NCBI GenBank assembly: GCA_027405735.1
Contig: JAPEHQ010000007.1
Span: forward strand, 2,319,001-2,383,000
From: Mucor racemosus
Taxonomy: Eukaryota > Mucoromycota > Mucoromycetes > Mucorales > Mucoraceae
DNA length: 64,000 nt
Direction: 5' to 3'
Each line of letters opens with the position of its first letter. Position 1 is the stretch's first letter. The position numbers and the translations under genes were made by a program. Shown here piece after piece: positions 13,040-24,759 of the stretch. The notes beneath the pieces are model-generated. The model searched no databases, was not told where the DNA came from, and saw only the letters and a program-made list of their open reading frames with translations.

Positions 13040-14850
13040 ATTGACCAAGTTTGATCTAAAATCGATTATAAAAAATTGAACACCTAAATTGAGGTATTAA
13101 TTTTTTGTATTCACAAGGGAGATATAACTCTAAGCTACTCTTTATTTTTTGTTTCAGCAAAAAACATTGATTTTTCGTCGAGATAACCAAAATAATAGTT
13201 CCTACCATTGCTTAAAACCTATCATAACGGGCTTCCAAAATTTATTTGAAAAAATGAATGAAAAATGATAAAAAAAAACAAAATCATTAAATGCTCGTGA
13301 ACTACAAAGTAAGTCAACCTAGCGTATTAAATGTCTTTTGTACAGTTTTAAATTCTGCATCTATCTAAATAAAATTTAAAAAAATGTTTCACGTAAAATT
13401 TTGCGCAAAATGCAATTGAAATTTTGAAGGATTTTTAAAGATACAGAACACTTTTCATAAGCATATTTTAAATTTAAATATTGCATATAATGAACAGCAA
13501 AATTATCTATTGATTGAGCTATTAGTTAACCTTTTAGCTATATTTTTCGTAGAGAAAATAAGATTTTTGTCCAATTTGTTTTGAAATTCAGAATTTGGGA
13601 TGAGGGTATATAAGGGAAAAGTTGAGGTTAGAAATGAGGATATGTCTTTGTACACATTTTTGAGGATATCTCCACGAAAAATCAATATTTCGAAAAAAAA
13701 TAAATTGGGTCTGAGAGAGCTCAACGAGCTAAATGATATGAATGTAAAAAAAGTGTTTTTCAATTTTACCAATATTTTGAAATCTACTGAAAAAATGTCA
13801 AAAAAAATGTCAAAAAAAATAAAAGTTCTCAGAATTTTTTTATATTAAAATATGTTATAGAGCACTTCAAAACAAGTAAGTTTTATTATTAAAGCATGTT
13901 AGTCTAACTTAATGTTTCTTGGAGATATGGAGCCTCAAAGTTTTCAATCCATTAGCAGTGAAATACGCGTAAAAAATTTGAAACATTAGCACTGAAAAAT
14001 TAATATCACCTGCAAAAAGTAGGATATTTTTGGATACTTGTTTTTGGATTAAAGCTGAACATCTCAGGTACATTGGCATATAATTGTTTCTTGGTGTTAT
14101 TTAGTGAAAAAAAAAGTAAAGCAGGAATGAAAAGTGAGACCAAGTTTTCAAGGAAAAAGCAGTGAATTTTACGTGTTTTTGAGTCTTTCGTAAGATATAA
14201 AATAAATTTAGGAATAGGTAGCATGATGCGACCAATTTATGTCTGTTTAGTAGTGTCTAACGTATATCCTAAAGAATGCTTAGTATGAGGTTAGTTGTAG
14301 AAAAAAAAGGTACGCTCTGTTTTTAAAGGTTGATACCTACAAAAAAATACAGAATCCATTTTAACGTATGGAGTGTAATTTTTTCTGAATATGTCAGACC
14401 AAGTTAACCAAGCTCTTCAACCATAAAATGTAACATTTATCAGACTAGATGAAATTTTATAAAGCGAATATATTATTTTTTATTGATTAATTGATATAAA
14501 AGCAGTTAAAGATTATGGCGTGTAACTATTTAGTTTCTATGATATACGTATATAAAAAAAATAGCATTTTATTACTAAAAGATACTCCTAAAAGGAATAA
14601 ATTCAATGACAAAGGCTAGTCTACTACTAGCAATGTTCTGTCCATTTCACGTTGTCTGCATGAGATTTATTATTTTGATACCTTGGCAAGTAGACCTAAC
14701 AATATCTTCGCTAACAAGTCTAGCCCACAAGTAGAGGCTTTTAAACAGAAGTTTTATTAGTACTCATTTCTGCTTTGGATTCAACTTTCATCAAGTGCTA
14801 ATTCCATAAGCGCCTTAAGATCCAATATATTCAATCTTCGCAGCGCAATG
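13040..14850 (-). repeat. Dispersed repeat, about 1.8 kb, copy A
   Basis: The reverse complement is co-linear with 54345-56260 (copy B). The clearest anchor is a 72-codon frame at 14224-14006 (minus) whose product differs from the plus-strand frame at 55086-55304 at only about a dozen residues (shared PKFILYLTKDSKTRKIHCFF). Further anchors are CTGCGAAGATTGAATATA near the outer end and the block 13290-13790. The frame is tiny and the element has no recognisable transposase, so it is probably a non-autonomous element or a degraded fragment. The block 13290-13700 also resembles bases 1-430. Confidence 0.8.
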
Positions 14851-15415
14851 CGAATTCATTGAAGTCCCTACTGCTTAAATATTGAAATTACGCAGCGTAT
14901 GCCCAAATTACTTTGCAATACACTGAGCAAATTTCAATAATTAATTTTAGGAAGTTAAAGTAATTTTGGAATATGTTTTGTTTCTTCAAGATGTAGTAAT
15001 TATATTGAAAAATGTAGCTCAAAAGTATCAGAAGTGTGCCTTAAAGTTGTAAAAAGAGGCATCGGATGTTAAATATGCATAGACGGTTGCTGCAGTAAAA
15101 AGTTGTGTGCCTAAGGATTTGAAAAATGTGCTACATGGTGATTTAAAGTAAAGTAACACGATGTAAGATGGATGTACCTGAATTGTTTAAATACGTCACG
15201 AAGCTTACTGTGATACATGGTTGAACAGAAAGGAAGCTTTCCCTCTCAAATTCTGAGATAGAGGCGCCCCAAGACACATTCACCACCCCCCTCCCTTCTT
15301 GTGGTTTAAACAGTAGAGATAAAACTTTTTTGTATTTTCGTTCTCTTTTTTTTTTCTTTCTTTTATAAACATCTAGTCCAAGTTGAACTCGTTTATTAGA
15401 GCAGAGCAAAAGAAC

Positions 15416-15606
15416 ATGTCAACATTGGATATCGATAAAATACCCACAGCTAAAGTAAGTTCCAAATGTTTAGAAAGACACAACTCGTAAGTTGATTTGA
15501 ATTTGACATTTCCTGAATATTAGAAAGAGGAGATTGTTTCTACTGTAACGGAACAACAAAACGGTAGGAATGATGTTTTAAATAAATGATTGGCTATGTC
15601 TTACCT

Positions 15607-15640
<34 letters not shown>

Positions 15641-18600
15641 AGGAACCATTGATGAAACACTAATCAAAAACGAGACAAAGGTTTGAGAAATTGGGAAACT
15701 CAGGGGGAAAAAAAAAGAGAGAGAACCAAATATTAATGTATGATATAGGATGATGCCGATGTTCAAGTAAAAGCAATTAGCAGAACATTAGCTTTGATCA
15801 AACCTGATGCTATGCAAGCAAATCATAAAGATGAGATTATAAACAAAATTAAGGAAAATGGATTTGATTTAGTTCAGGAAAAGCAGCTTTTACTTTCTAA
15901 AGAAAAGGCAGAGTTATTTTATAAAGAACATGAAGGAAAACCGTTTTATCAAGACCTTACAAATTGGATGAGCAGGTATGTAAAGAAAAAGAAGTATACA
16001 ATGAGGTGATGCAAAAGTTGTGCTACCACCAAAATAGTACATTATGCTTTTGCTTTTTGTTTTTAAAGATAAAATATATATGCAATATGCTAATATAAAC
16101 ACTCCTTGATCAATAAATATAGCGCACCAATCTATGCTTTAATCTTGGAAAAACAAGATGCTGTTCAATCTTGGAGAGATCTAATGGGGCCCACAAACTC
16201 AAACAAAGCAAGAGATGTCGAACCCAACAGGTGACTATATATATATATATATATTTTAAAACAAAAGGTTACAAACAAGTACAACAAAAAGCTTATGTTA
16301 GTTTATAGTGTTCGTGCACTCTTTGGTACAGACGGATCTCAAAATGCTACTCATGGTAGTGATAGTCAAGATAGTGCAGAACGTGGAATTGCACTTATAT
16401 TTGATGAAAACAAAACCCATGTTGTTGAAATTCAAGGTTTAGTCAATGAATTTAATACGCATGATGTTTGTAAACCTGATGCAATTATTGAACCTGAACA
16501 ACAACAACAACAACAACAACAACAACTTCCTGAGGTTAAAACAGAATCAAATGTTGGTGATAATGACACTAAGAACGAGAATAATGAAAAGGCAGAAGAA
16601 AGTATTGTAGATACCGAACATCTTCATACTGCAGATTTAGTTACTTCTCAAGACAATGTAACTGATTTGTCTCAAAAAGAGGATGAAACCATAAATGCGG
16701 TTCCTGAAGAGAAAGTTGAAATAAATGAAATCATTGAAACTCCATCTGCAACAACTGTCGATAATAACAAGGAAGAAGAAACTATTATTGATCAAGAAGT
16801 TGTTAGTTTAGATGCTGAAATTGACGTAACGTTACAAGATTCCACTGCTGCTTCTGATACCGCCGATGTTGCTGTTGCTATTGTTGATATTCCAACATCT
16901 GATTCTAATAAATCTATTCCTGATACCACTCAAGACCACGTTAAGGAGCATGTTGCAGACGCTGTTTCTTCTAATGATAACAAACAAGTAGAAATTGAAA
17001 ATAAGGAAAAGCAAGATACCAAACCTATTGAAAGTATTCCCGTTTTAGAGCAACAAGATGCTAACGTCGAATCTGAAAAAGTCGTAGTTGAGGCTGAAAT
17101 TGTCGCAAATGTTACAGCAAATGTTGCAGATTCTGAGAAAGAAACTAAAGAAAATGTTGTAGATTTAGAGAAAGAAATTAAAGAAAATGTTGCAATTTCA
17201 GAGAAAGAACAACCTAAAGCAAATGTTGATATTGAAAACAATGTCAAAGCTGAGGTTGTTGAAACAACAGCTAAGCCTGGCGTCCAAGAAGAGCCTAAAG
17301 TTACGGAAAATGTAAAAGAAGCCGAGGATTTGCATGAAAATGATGCAGTTTTGGAACCTGTTGCTTCTGTTACTAAAGAAATTTTGGAGGCTCAACCTAT
17401 CGCAATTGCTGTTACAGTAGAATCAAACCAAGAAATTAGCAAGTTGGATATCAAAGAACCCAGTATTGAATCTTTAAATGCTGACGAACAAAAGAAACAA
17501 GATGAACCTGTTATTGTTGCATCTGTTATTGTAAACGATATCAATGAGAATTCCGAAAAATCTATTGTAGATGTTGATATAGTTCCAGTTACCGCTGCTA
17601 GTACAGCTAGCGTTCAAGGAAATGACGAAAGCGACATTATTCCTGGTGTTACAACTGATGTAGTTCCCGAGACAAAAGATATGCAATCAGATGTCATTGC
17701 TGATGATGATGATGAAAATAAACAGCCCAAAGCTAAAGACATTGGAACTACTTTAGCAGAAGACGAGACTGAACTTATTAAAGATGTCAAATTAGATGAT
17801 TCTGTCATTCAAGAAAAACAAGTAGAAGATGAAGAAGAAGTATCATCTGAACAAAGTGTAACGTTAGCATACAAACAAATTTACATGTATTTATTAACAT
17901 TTTCTTTTTTTTTTACTTCTTGTAGGGCGAACCTATTTCAACCACTCCTACCACTACTACAACTGCTTCCTCTAATGATAATAGTAGCCAATCATCCAAG
18001 AATTCTAGTGTAACAGAGAAAAGCCAAGTTCAGGAGAACAAAGACAAAATCAAGGAGACAAATGTCAATAAGAAACAACCTAAACTTAAAGCCCCTGGTG
18101 CTTCTTCCGTTGGCATCCGTAATACTACTCGTCCTACTGGTAGCGTTGTTTCTGATAAGAAAAAAGTTACTAGTACAACTGCTACAGGTCTTAGAAAACC
18201 TGTTACTACAACATTAAAGAAAAAAGTCGATGTTAAAGAGCAGAATCAAGAGGAAAAACCCAAAACTAAAACAAGAGTTCCTAGAGTTGCTTTACTTTCT
18301 CAGCCCAAAAAGAAGCTGGTTCAAGATGCTACCGCTGCTGCTTCAACGGAAGTAAAGACAAAAAAGGCAGCTGTGAGTACTAGATCATTGGTGTCTAGAT
18401 TGACAGCACCTACTGCAGCCAGTGCACGTAAAAAGACATCATCTGCTGACGGCAATACCACCACTGCTACTGCCACTACTAAACCTGCTGATACTGTTCG
18501 CCAAAAGAAGATCAGTTCAGCAACACCAACTTCTACTGTTAAAAAGGCATCTTCTTCTGCTGGTGCTGCTGCTGGTACTTCTGTAACTGGCACACGTGCA

Positions 18601-19706
18601 TCAAGAATGACTACCAAGCCAACTGTTCCATCTTCTACTGCTGCTGGTGCTGCTAAAAAGCCAGCTACTACTACTACTACTACTACTGGAGTACGTCGTA
18701 TTTCACCTCCAACATCTACTACTGCATCTAAAAAGGTATAGTTATTTCTCTCCCCCTGTTTGTGTGTGTGTGTATTTATTTATTTATTATTTATGATTAT
18801 TTTTAGGTGGATGGATCTGTTAAACGCACCACAGGTACCCGTGCAAGAGCTTCTGGACTCCCATCTTCTACTACTACTCCCAATGGTAAAACTAATACTA
18901 GAAAGGAAACTTTGTCAACTGAATCCAAACTCAAGAAGACCGCCCCAGCAACGACTGTCAAGAAATCAGGTGCCATTTCTTCTAAAACTAAGGCTGATGC
19001 TACATCCTCTACTGATTCTACTTCCAAAGCTTCTTCTGCTTCATCTGCTAGCGTTTCTTCCTCTTCTTCTTTAGATAATCATGCAGTTGTTTCTGAAGAA
19101 TTAGAAAGCACCAAATCAGAAACCGTTTCGCCTCCTCCTTCTGCTCCTCCAGTTACTGATGAAATTGCTAATGAGGCTGAGAAATTACAGGAAAATGGTC
19201 TAGACAACGACAATGACAATGACAATGACAATGACAGCAACAATGATATCAATAATGTAGATCAAGAATTAAATGAAGAAGAAATTGAATCTGATGTCAT
19301 TATTTCTTCTTCTGTTAATGTAACAGGAGATGAGGAGAAGGTAACAGAAAAGCAAGACGATATCATTGTTGATTTACCCAAAGAGGAAACCAATAATGAG
19401 CAAGAAGTATTAAGTGTTGATATTACCAAACAACAAGAAAATGTGGTTGTTGTTGAACCTGCTACACCAGTAGCAGCAGTAAATCAAGAATCTGATGCTG
19501 AAGTTGCTGCAATTACTACTCAACCAGCAATTACAACAAACAAACCTCAAATGGCTTCTCTTCGTAGTAGATTTGAAAATATCAATAATAACAACAACAA
19601 TACTAATAATACTCTCAATAATAATCAATTACACACTACTTCTTCAAAGGAAATTCGTTCTAAATCACCAAATCGTATTTCTGACATGATTAATCGTTTC
19701 CAATAA
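15416..19706 (+). CDS. NME5-like nucleoside diphosphate kinase domain with giant disordered tail
   Basis: Exons 15416-15454, 15524-15563, 15643-15680, 15749-15975, 16123-16230, 16309-17857, 17926-18735, 18807-19706; 1,236 aa. Residues about 50-182 are a complete NDPK fold: TLALIKPDA (K57 binds phosphate), MSSAPIYALIL, LMGPTNSNKARDVEPNSVRA, and the active site NATHGSDS with phospho-acceptor H166. MSSAP, LMGP.NS and the weak C-terminal end point to the group II NDPKs (NME5-like) rather than the housekeeping enzyme. The rest is low-complexity: a polyQ run (CAA repeats near 16500), a long acidic E/V/D/K region with repeated units such as SEKETKENVVDLEKEIKENV, then a basic S/T/K/A/P region with many K/R-rich patches, an (ND)n run, and a short ordered end (SLRSRFENI ... 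RISDMINRF). The basic tail could bind microtubules or nucleic acid; that is inference. Phases close across all joins, so domain and tail are one transcript. Confidence 0.85.
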
Positions 19707-20448
19707 ATAATAAAAATGTTTCACTCGGGCTCGACTGAAATCATGATTTTGATTTTTAAATAATATTTACATTCATTTCAAGGCATAATTTAATACTATA
19801 CTTGTAACTGAAAATAACCACAGGATGTCAAGCTATCGCATCACATTTTTTTTTTTGTTTATAACTTTAAAACTTGTGCAATCAAAACGCTTCAAAAAAT
19901 ATGTAACATTCGGACATGAATTAAATTGACATGCCACATCAATTAATGATATATATATATATATAAAAAAGTATGGGCTCATTGATATTTGATTTTGTGA
20001 ATAAAGGGAGGGGGTATAATTGTGTGATCTGTCGTTTTTTAGTTTCCTGTACCTGGTTGCTATGAAAATAAACATGCTATCGCTAGGGTAGGTCACACTG
20101 CTTCTTTTTTTCCTGGTACCTGGTTACTAGGACGAACTTATTTATAAATTGATTTACCATAAAATACATGTCAATTTACACATGCCATTGAACGGAATAA
20201 ACAATATATACATATAATATGATAACAAAAAAGGATTGCAGATCTTTTTATTATATATATTTAATAAGGTATAGTATAATTTTATAGTTTTGTTCAACCT
20301 AATAGTATTCACTGTAACAAACGGAGTGCTAATGCTTAGTCTGGGGGGGGGGTGTAATGGTCTAAAAGAAAGAAAGAAAAGCAAGAGTCATACATCTTGT
20401 TTCTATACATTTTTTAATTTATTTTATTATTAATCAAGGGGTGAATAA
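19707..20448. other. Intergenic
   Basis: Between the NDPK fusion gene and HSCB. AT-rich, with a (TA)n run at 19949-19966, a poly-G run at 20343-20351 and no gene-like frame. A TATTTATAAATT-like element at 20139 and the pyrimidine-rich stretch before 20449 probably belong to the 3' and 5' flanks. Confidence 0.5.
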
Positions 20449-20498
20449 ATGTTGAACACAAAACGATTATTTCAGTTGATATCACCTACATTAAAATC

Positions 20499-20536
<38 letters not shown>

Positions 20537-21402
20537 GAACGAGGGTCGCACTTGCTTCTTCTAATCAACGTACAAGTAAATTCTATCTATCAACAACTAG
20601 TGCTTGGCGTAGTATAGCACAGGATAAACAATGTTGGCAGTGTCAGTCTACAAATAAACCTTCTGCATTATTCTGTGAAAATACTGTATGCAAAGTTATT
20701 CAACCTATTCCTTCTCAATTAAATTTCTATCATTTATTGCAAGTGGGTGAAGGAAAAGACAAGTAAAATGGATTAATAATCAATATTTTATTATTATATA
20801 TTAATAATAATAATAATTATTTATAGAGATGTACCAACATTTAATATTGATTTAAAAGCAATGAGAAGACAATTTTTATTATTGCAACAGAAAGCACATC
20901 CAGATAGTTATTCACAAGCACCCAAGGTATGTTTTTTTTTATATATTGTTATGGAAATCAACATTTTAGTAATGTTTACATTAGAGAGAATTGGACTATG
21001 CTCAGTTGCAATCTTCTGTAATCAACAAAGCATATCATACATTAAAAGAGCCTCTTAGTCGTGCACAGTATTTACTCAAACAAGAAGGCATTCAAGTAAA
21101 TGAAGGCGACTCATTAAGCGACCCTGAACTGTTGATGGAAGTTATGGAGTTTAGAGAGGAGTTGGAAGAGGTAACATCCGAAGCAGAATTAAAGCCATTA
21201 AAAGAACGGAATGATGGTAAGGCACTTTGTTGTTGGTGTGTTTGTATAAGACTAATATTTTAAACTAGAAAAATACTCTGAAACTGTGCATAAGTTACAA
21301 TTGGCATTCGACAGAAAAGATTATAATTTAGCTAAAGAATTGGCCATTGAATTACAATATTTAAACAGCATAAAAACTGCAATTCTTGAATGGCATCAAT
21401 AA
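20449..21402 (+). CDS. HSCB: HscB/Jac1-type mitochondrial J-domain co-chaperone
   Basis: Co-chaperone that brings the Fe-S scaffold (Isu/ISCU) to its Hsp70 in the mitochondrial matrix. Exons 20449-20762, 20827-20926, 20985-21216, 21269-21402; 259 aa. The N-terminus is rich in K, R, S and T with a (CAA)n-encoded polythreonine and no acidic residues, as expected for a presequence. A CWQC ... CENTVC four-cysteine module follows (about residues 60-80), as in animal HSCB and unlike yeast Jac1, which lacks it. The J-domain has the HPD motif at 129-131 (QQKAHPDSYSQ) and the SSVINKAYHTLKEPLSRAQYL helix; the C-terminal HscB oligomerisation/scaffold-binding helices (SDPELLMEVMEFREELEE) complete the family length. 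The ATG is the first in frame and gives the targeting signal. Confidence 0.93.
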
Positions 21403-21499
21403 ATAATAAACACTTGTATTTGTTTATTTGTTTAATTTGATAAACTACCCATACTCTAAATTTGTTGCTCCTTGAACAATGCATTTTACATTATCTGCT

Positions 21500-21540
<41 letters not shown>

Positions 21541-21819
21541 CTCCCCCCCCCCCTTTTTTTTTCATTATTTCTTCAACTCACCCGATTCCTACTCATTTTA
21601 GTACATGTTTCACAAAAAAAACATGGCAAAAAAAGACCATCGTAAAAGAGGCCTTCTTTCGTTCTTTTTTTTCTTTCTTTCTTTCCTCTTTCTTTCTTTC
21701 TTTCTTTCTTTCTCTTCATCTTTTTATTTTTTACCCCTTTTTTTCATTTTTTTTTTCATTTGCTTAAAGTTTATACTTGGCAGTAAATTAATTGAAAAAA
21801 AAAAAAAAGTTGCTACCAA
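21403..21819. other. Intergenic with homopolymer tracts
   Basis: A poly-A run (21507-21535), a poly-C run (21541-21553) and CTTT-rich repeats (21660-21720). This is likely the 3' end of HSCB and the pyrimidine-rich promoter or leader of the RhoGEF gene; the 75-codon frame at 21605-21832 is a product of the CTTT repeat. Confidence 0.5.
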
Positions 21820-22593
21820 ATGGCTACATTAGCAATCAATCAAAAAAGTCCGTCTGTTGGAATAATCTCAGCAATGGACAATAGTTTCAGCCCATCACAA
21901 CCACCACCATCACCTTCACCCTTAAAACCAGTAAATACATCAACAGTAACAACCCCTTCCACATCAACAAGTTCAGGTTCATTATACCATTTATGTCGTT
22001 CAGTGTTGGATAAATTATCAACCATTGATGGCATGCAAATGTATTTAGAAAAAGATACAACTTCAGATCCACTTTCAAAACTTACAAAAATTTGTCGTCA
22101 AGGATTTCCGTTATGTACTCTTTACAATGCTTTGAAACCTGTCAAACCCCTGAGTGTAGATAGCGATCCAAACTTAAATGCTCTCAATTCTTGTAAAGCA
22201 AATGTGTACCATTTTATTGTTGCATGTATTCGTGATTTATTAATTCCGGAAGAAGAAATGTTTACCATTTCAGATCTTTTTCAAGACGATACTACTGGTT
22301 TCGTCAAAGTAAACTATAATTTTTAGACATTTTGTGTAATACACAATTATTAACCCCTCTCTTTTACTCCTTTGTAGGTCGTAAATACCATTAATAAACT
22401 GTTGCTTTTATTGGAAAATCGCGGTATCATCACCGTAAGATCGTCCAATAGGAATTCTGATAATTCTGATCCAAATCCAAAAAATACACGCGATAAGGTT
22501 GTTTTGGAGTTGTTGGAAACAGAACGCAAATATGTACAAGATATGGAAATTCTTCAGGTAGAAATTTATTATTTATGCAATACTATATCTTGA

Positions 22594-22627
<34 letters not shown>

Positions 22628-24759
22628 AATACAATACAATACAGAATTACATGCGTGAATTGCAGACTCAAAAAATTGTTTCTGCTGATACTATTCATTA
22701 CCTTTTTGGTAATTTGAATGCACTAGTTGATTTTCAGCGTCGCTTTTTGATACAATTGGAAGAAATTGTAGAAAAATCACCTGAAGAACAACGCATTGGA
22801 CATTTATTCATTTTAATGGAGGAGTCATTCTCTGTTTACGAACCTTATTGTGCAAATTATTATTCAGCACAAGATTTGGTAGTGCAAGAAACACCTCGTT
22901 TACAAAAGTTGGCCGAGATTTTAAACCCCATTTACCAACTACCTTCTATGCTGATTAAACCAGTTCAACGTATTTGTAAATATCCTCTTTTATTACAAGA
23001 ACTATTAAAGAGTACAGACAAAACTTGGCCTTATTATCAAGAAACACAAGCTAGTGTCGATGCAATTAAAAGAGTAACTGAAAAAGTGAATGAAACTCAA
23101 CGTCAACATGAAAACGTACAAGCGGTACAAGAACTCAAGAAAAGACTTGATGATTGGAAAGAATTAACCATAGATGGCTACGGTAATCTCATGTTACAGG
23201 ACAAATTAATCATTTCAACAAACGCAACTGAAAGCAATGAACGTGATTTACATGTATTCTTTTTTGAAAAAGCTTTGTTATTCTGTAAAGAATCAAAAGG
23301 AAACAATCTTTTACCTAAAAGTAACACTCTATCAATCAACAAGAAGAAACGTCGTGGTAGTTTGGTGCCTAAATTCATTTTTCAAACATCAAATATGGCT
23401 GACATGAATAGCAAATGCTGCAAAAATGGTATATGGTGTCTTATCGTTGATTTGAAGAATAGTGAATTGGAACAAATTTCTCTTAAATTCAGAAATGAAG
23501 AACAATTGAAACTGTGGACATGTACATTAACAAAAGCTATTCAAAAAGCTATTGATGTTGCAAATGAAAACGATCAATTATTATCAAATCAACTATCTTC
23601 ACATTATACTGATGGAGAAGATGAAGAAGAATGCGAAGATGAATTCTTTGATGATGAAGAAGACGACTACCAGCAACAAAGATCACGTAGTAGTTCATTT
23701 AATCAACAACCTATGATTCGTGGTAAACTAGGCCCAACTCAAACCACTGCTGTTAGTCAAGATAAATATAACCCAACTGGAAGACCTTATCACAACGTAC
23801 CTGGTATGAATTTATCTCCTTTACCTCGTTCAAATTCAAGTAGTTTATCTACATCTCCTCCATCTTTGCTCAATTGCAATTATTACCCTGCATCTCCTCC
23901 TCCATCTCACCCATCATCGCCAACAAGTTCATCTCGTGTTTCTAGCGCAAGTACTAGTTCCACTGCTTGGCATCGTCATGATAGCAACGGTCTGACAGAT
24001 ATTGCTACAAACTTTTTAGCAGGTGATTACACTGCTGAAGATTATCATCAACATTACCTTTTACAACAACAAAAACAACAACAGCCATTCCATCAACATT
24101 CATTATTAGCTACTGGTCGCTCTCAATCCCAATCAGCTGCGGTTGTTCATCAATCAACATCTTCATCAACAAGACCTTCTTTGCCTATTAATCAAAACCG
24201 TCTTCGTTCTCAAAGTAGTCCAAACATTATGAAGAATAATCCAGGTCATGTTCCCATGACGCCATCTTCTTCTACTGCAACTACTAGCACTGATTCTACA
24301 GCCCCTGGTACTCCTACAATGAATGATATACCACAATTACCTACTCGCACAAACATGAAACCTGCTCCATTGGATCTCTCACGTCCATATCAACATTATC
24401 AACAAGAGATTGTTTCACCACCACCAATGATGAGATCTGTTGCTTCTACTCCAAGACTTACTGATATTGCATTATCTCATGGTGCACCACCTTCTCCTGG
24501 CTCTATTAAAATTAAGCTTAATTTTAATGATGGTATTTATGTGATTGTTACCAACCATGAAGTTACCTTTTTTGAATTGATAGAAAAAGTCGATAAAAAG
24601 ATTCGTCTCGTCGCTAACCTCAAACCAACTGATCTGCTAAGATTAAAATATCAAGATGAAGATTGTGATTTTATTACAATTAATTCTGATGATGATGTTC
24701 AAATGGCTTTTGAAAGTCGTGGTATTCATAATACTGTCAATTTATTTGTCAGTCTTTAG
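21820..24759 (+). CDS. CDC24: Cdc24-like guanine nucleotide exchange factor for Cdc42
   Basis: Activates the Rho GTPase Cdc42 at sites of polarised growth. Exons 21820-22308, 22378-22557, 22645-24759; 927 aa, close to fungal Cdc24. Domains in order: a Cdc24-type calponin homology domain (about 45-165; LTKICRQGFPLCTLYNALKP), RhoGEF/DH (about 200-375; VVLELLETERKYVQDMEILQ, ending LIKPVQRICKYPLLLQELLK), PH (about 390-530; LMLQDKLIIST, LHVFFFEKALLFCKE), a long S/P/Q-rich linker with an acidic patch, and a C-terminal PB1 domain (about 842-927) with the KIKLNFNDG start and an acidic OPCA-type motif (YQDEDCDFITINSDDD) that in yeast docks Bem1. Both introns are GT-AG; intron 2 carries a 28-bp poly-A run. 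The full domain set argues for a functional gene. Confidence 0.95.

Larger units (their letters stand above)
11256..15415. other. Gene-poor spacer with two decayed dispersed repeats
   Basis: No intact gene between DUR3 and the NDPK fusion gene. It holds two minus-oriented repeat relics described separately (11975-12790 and 13040-14850). A poly-T run lies at 11830-11841. The rest is AT-rich and unremarkable. Confidence 0.6.

Noticed and set aside
16930..17247. Minus-strand frame of 105 codons rich in Ser/Thr
   Set aside because: It is the antisense shadow of the acidic NDPK-fusion tail; repeated GAA/AAA codons give long antisense frames.
18321..18617. Minus-strand frame of 98 codons rich in Val/Ala
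   Set aside because: Antisense of the basic S/T/K/A region of the same gene.
21605..21832. 75-codon plus frame upstream of the RhoGEF gene
   Set aside because: Mostly Phe/Ser/Leu from a CTTT repeat; it is promoter or leader sequence.
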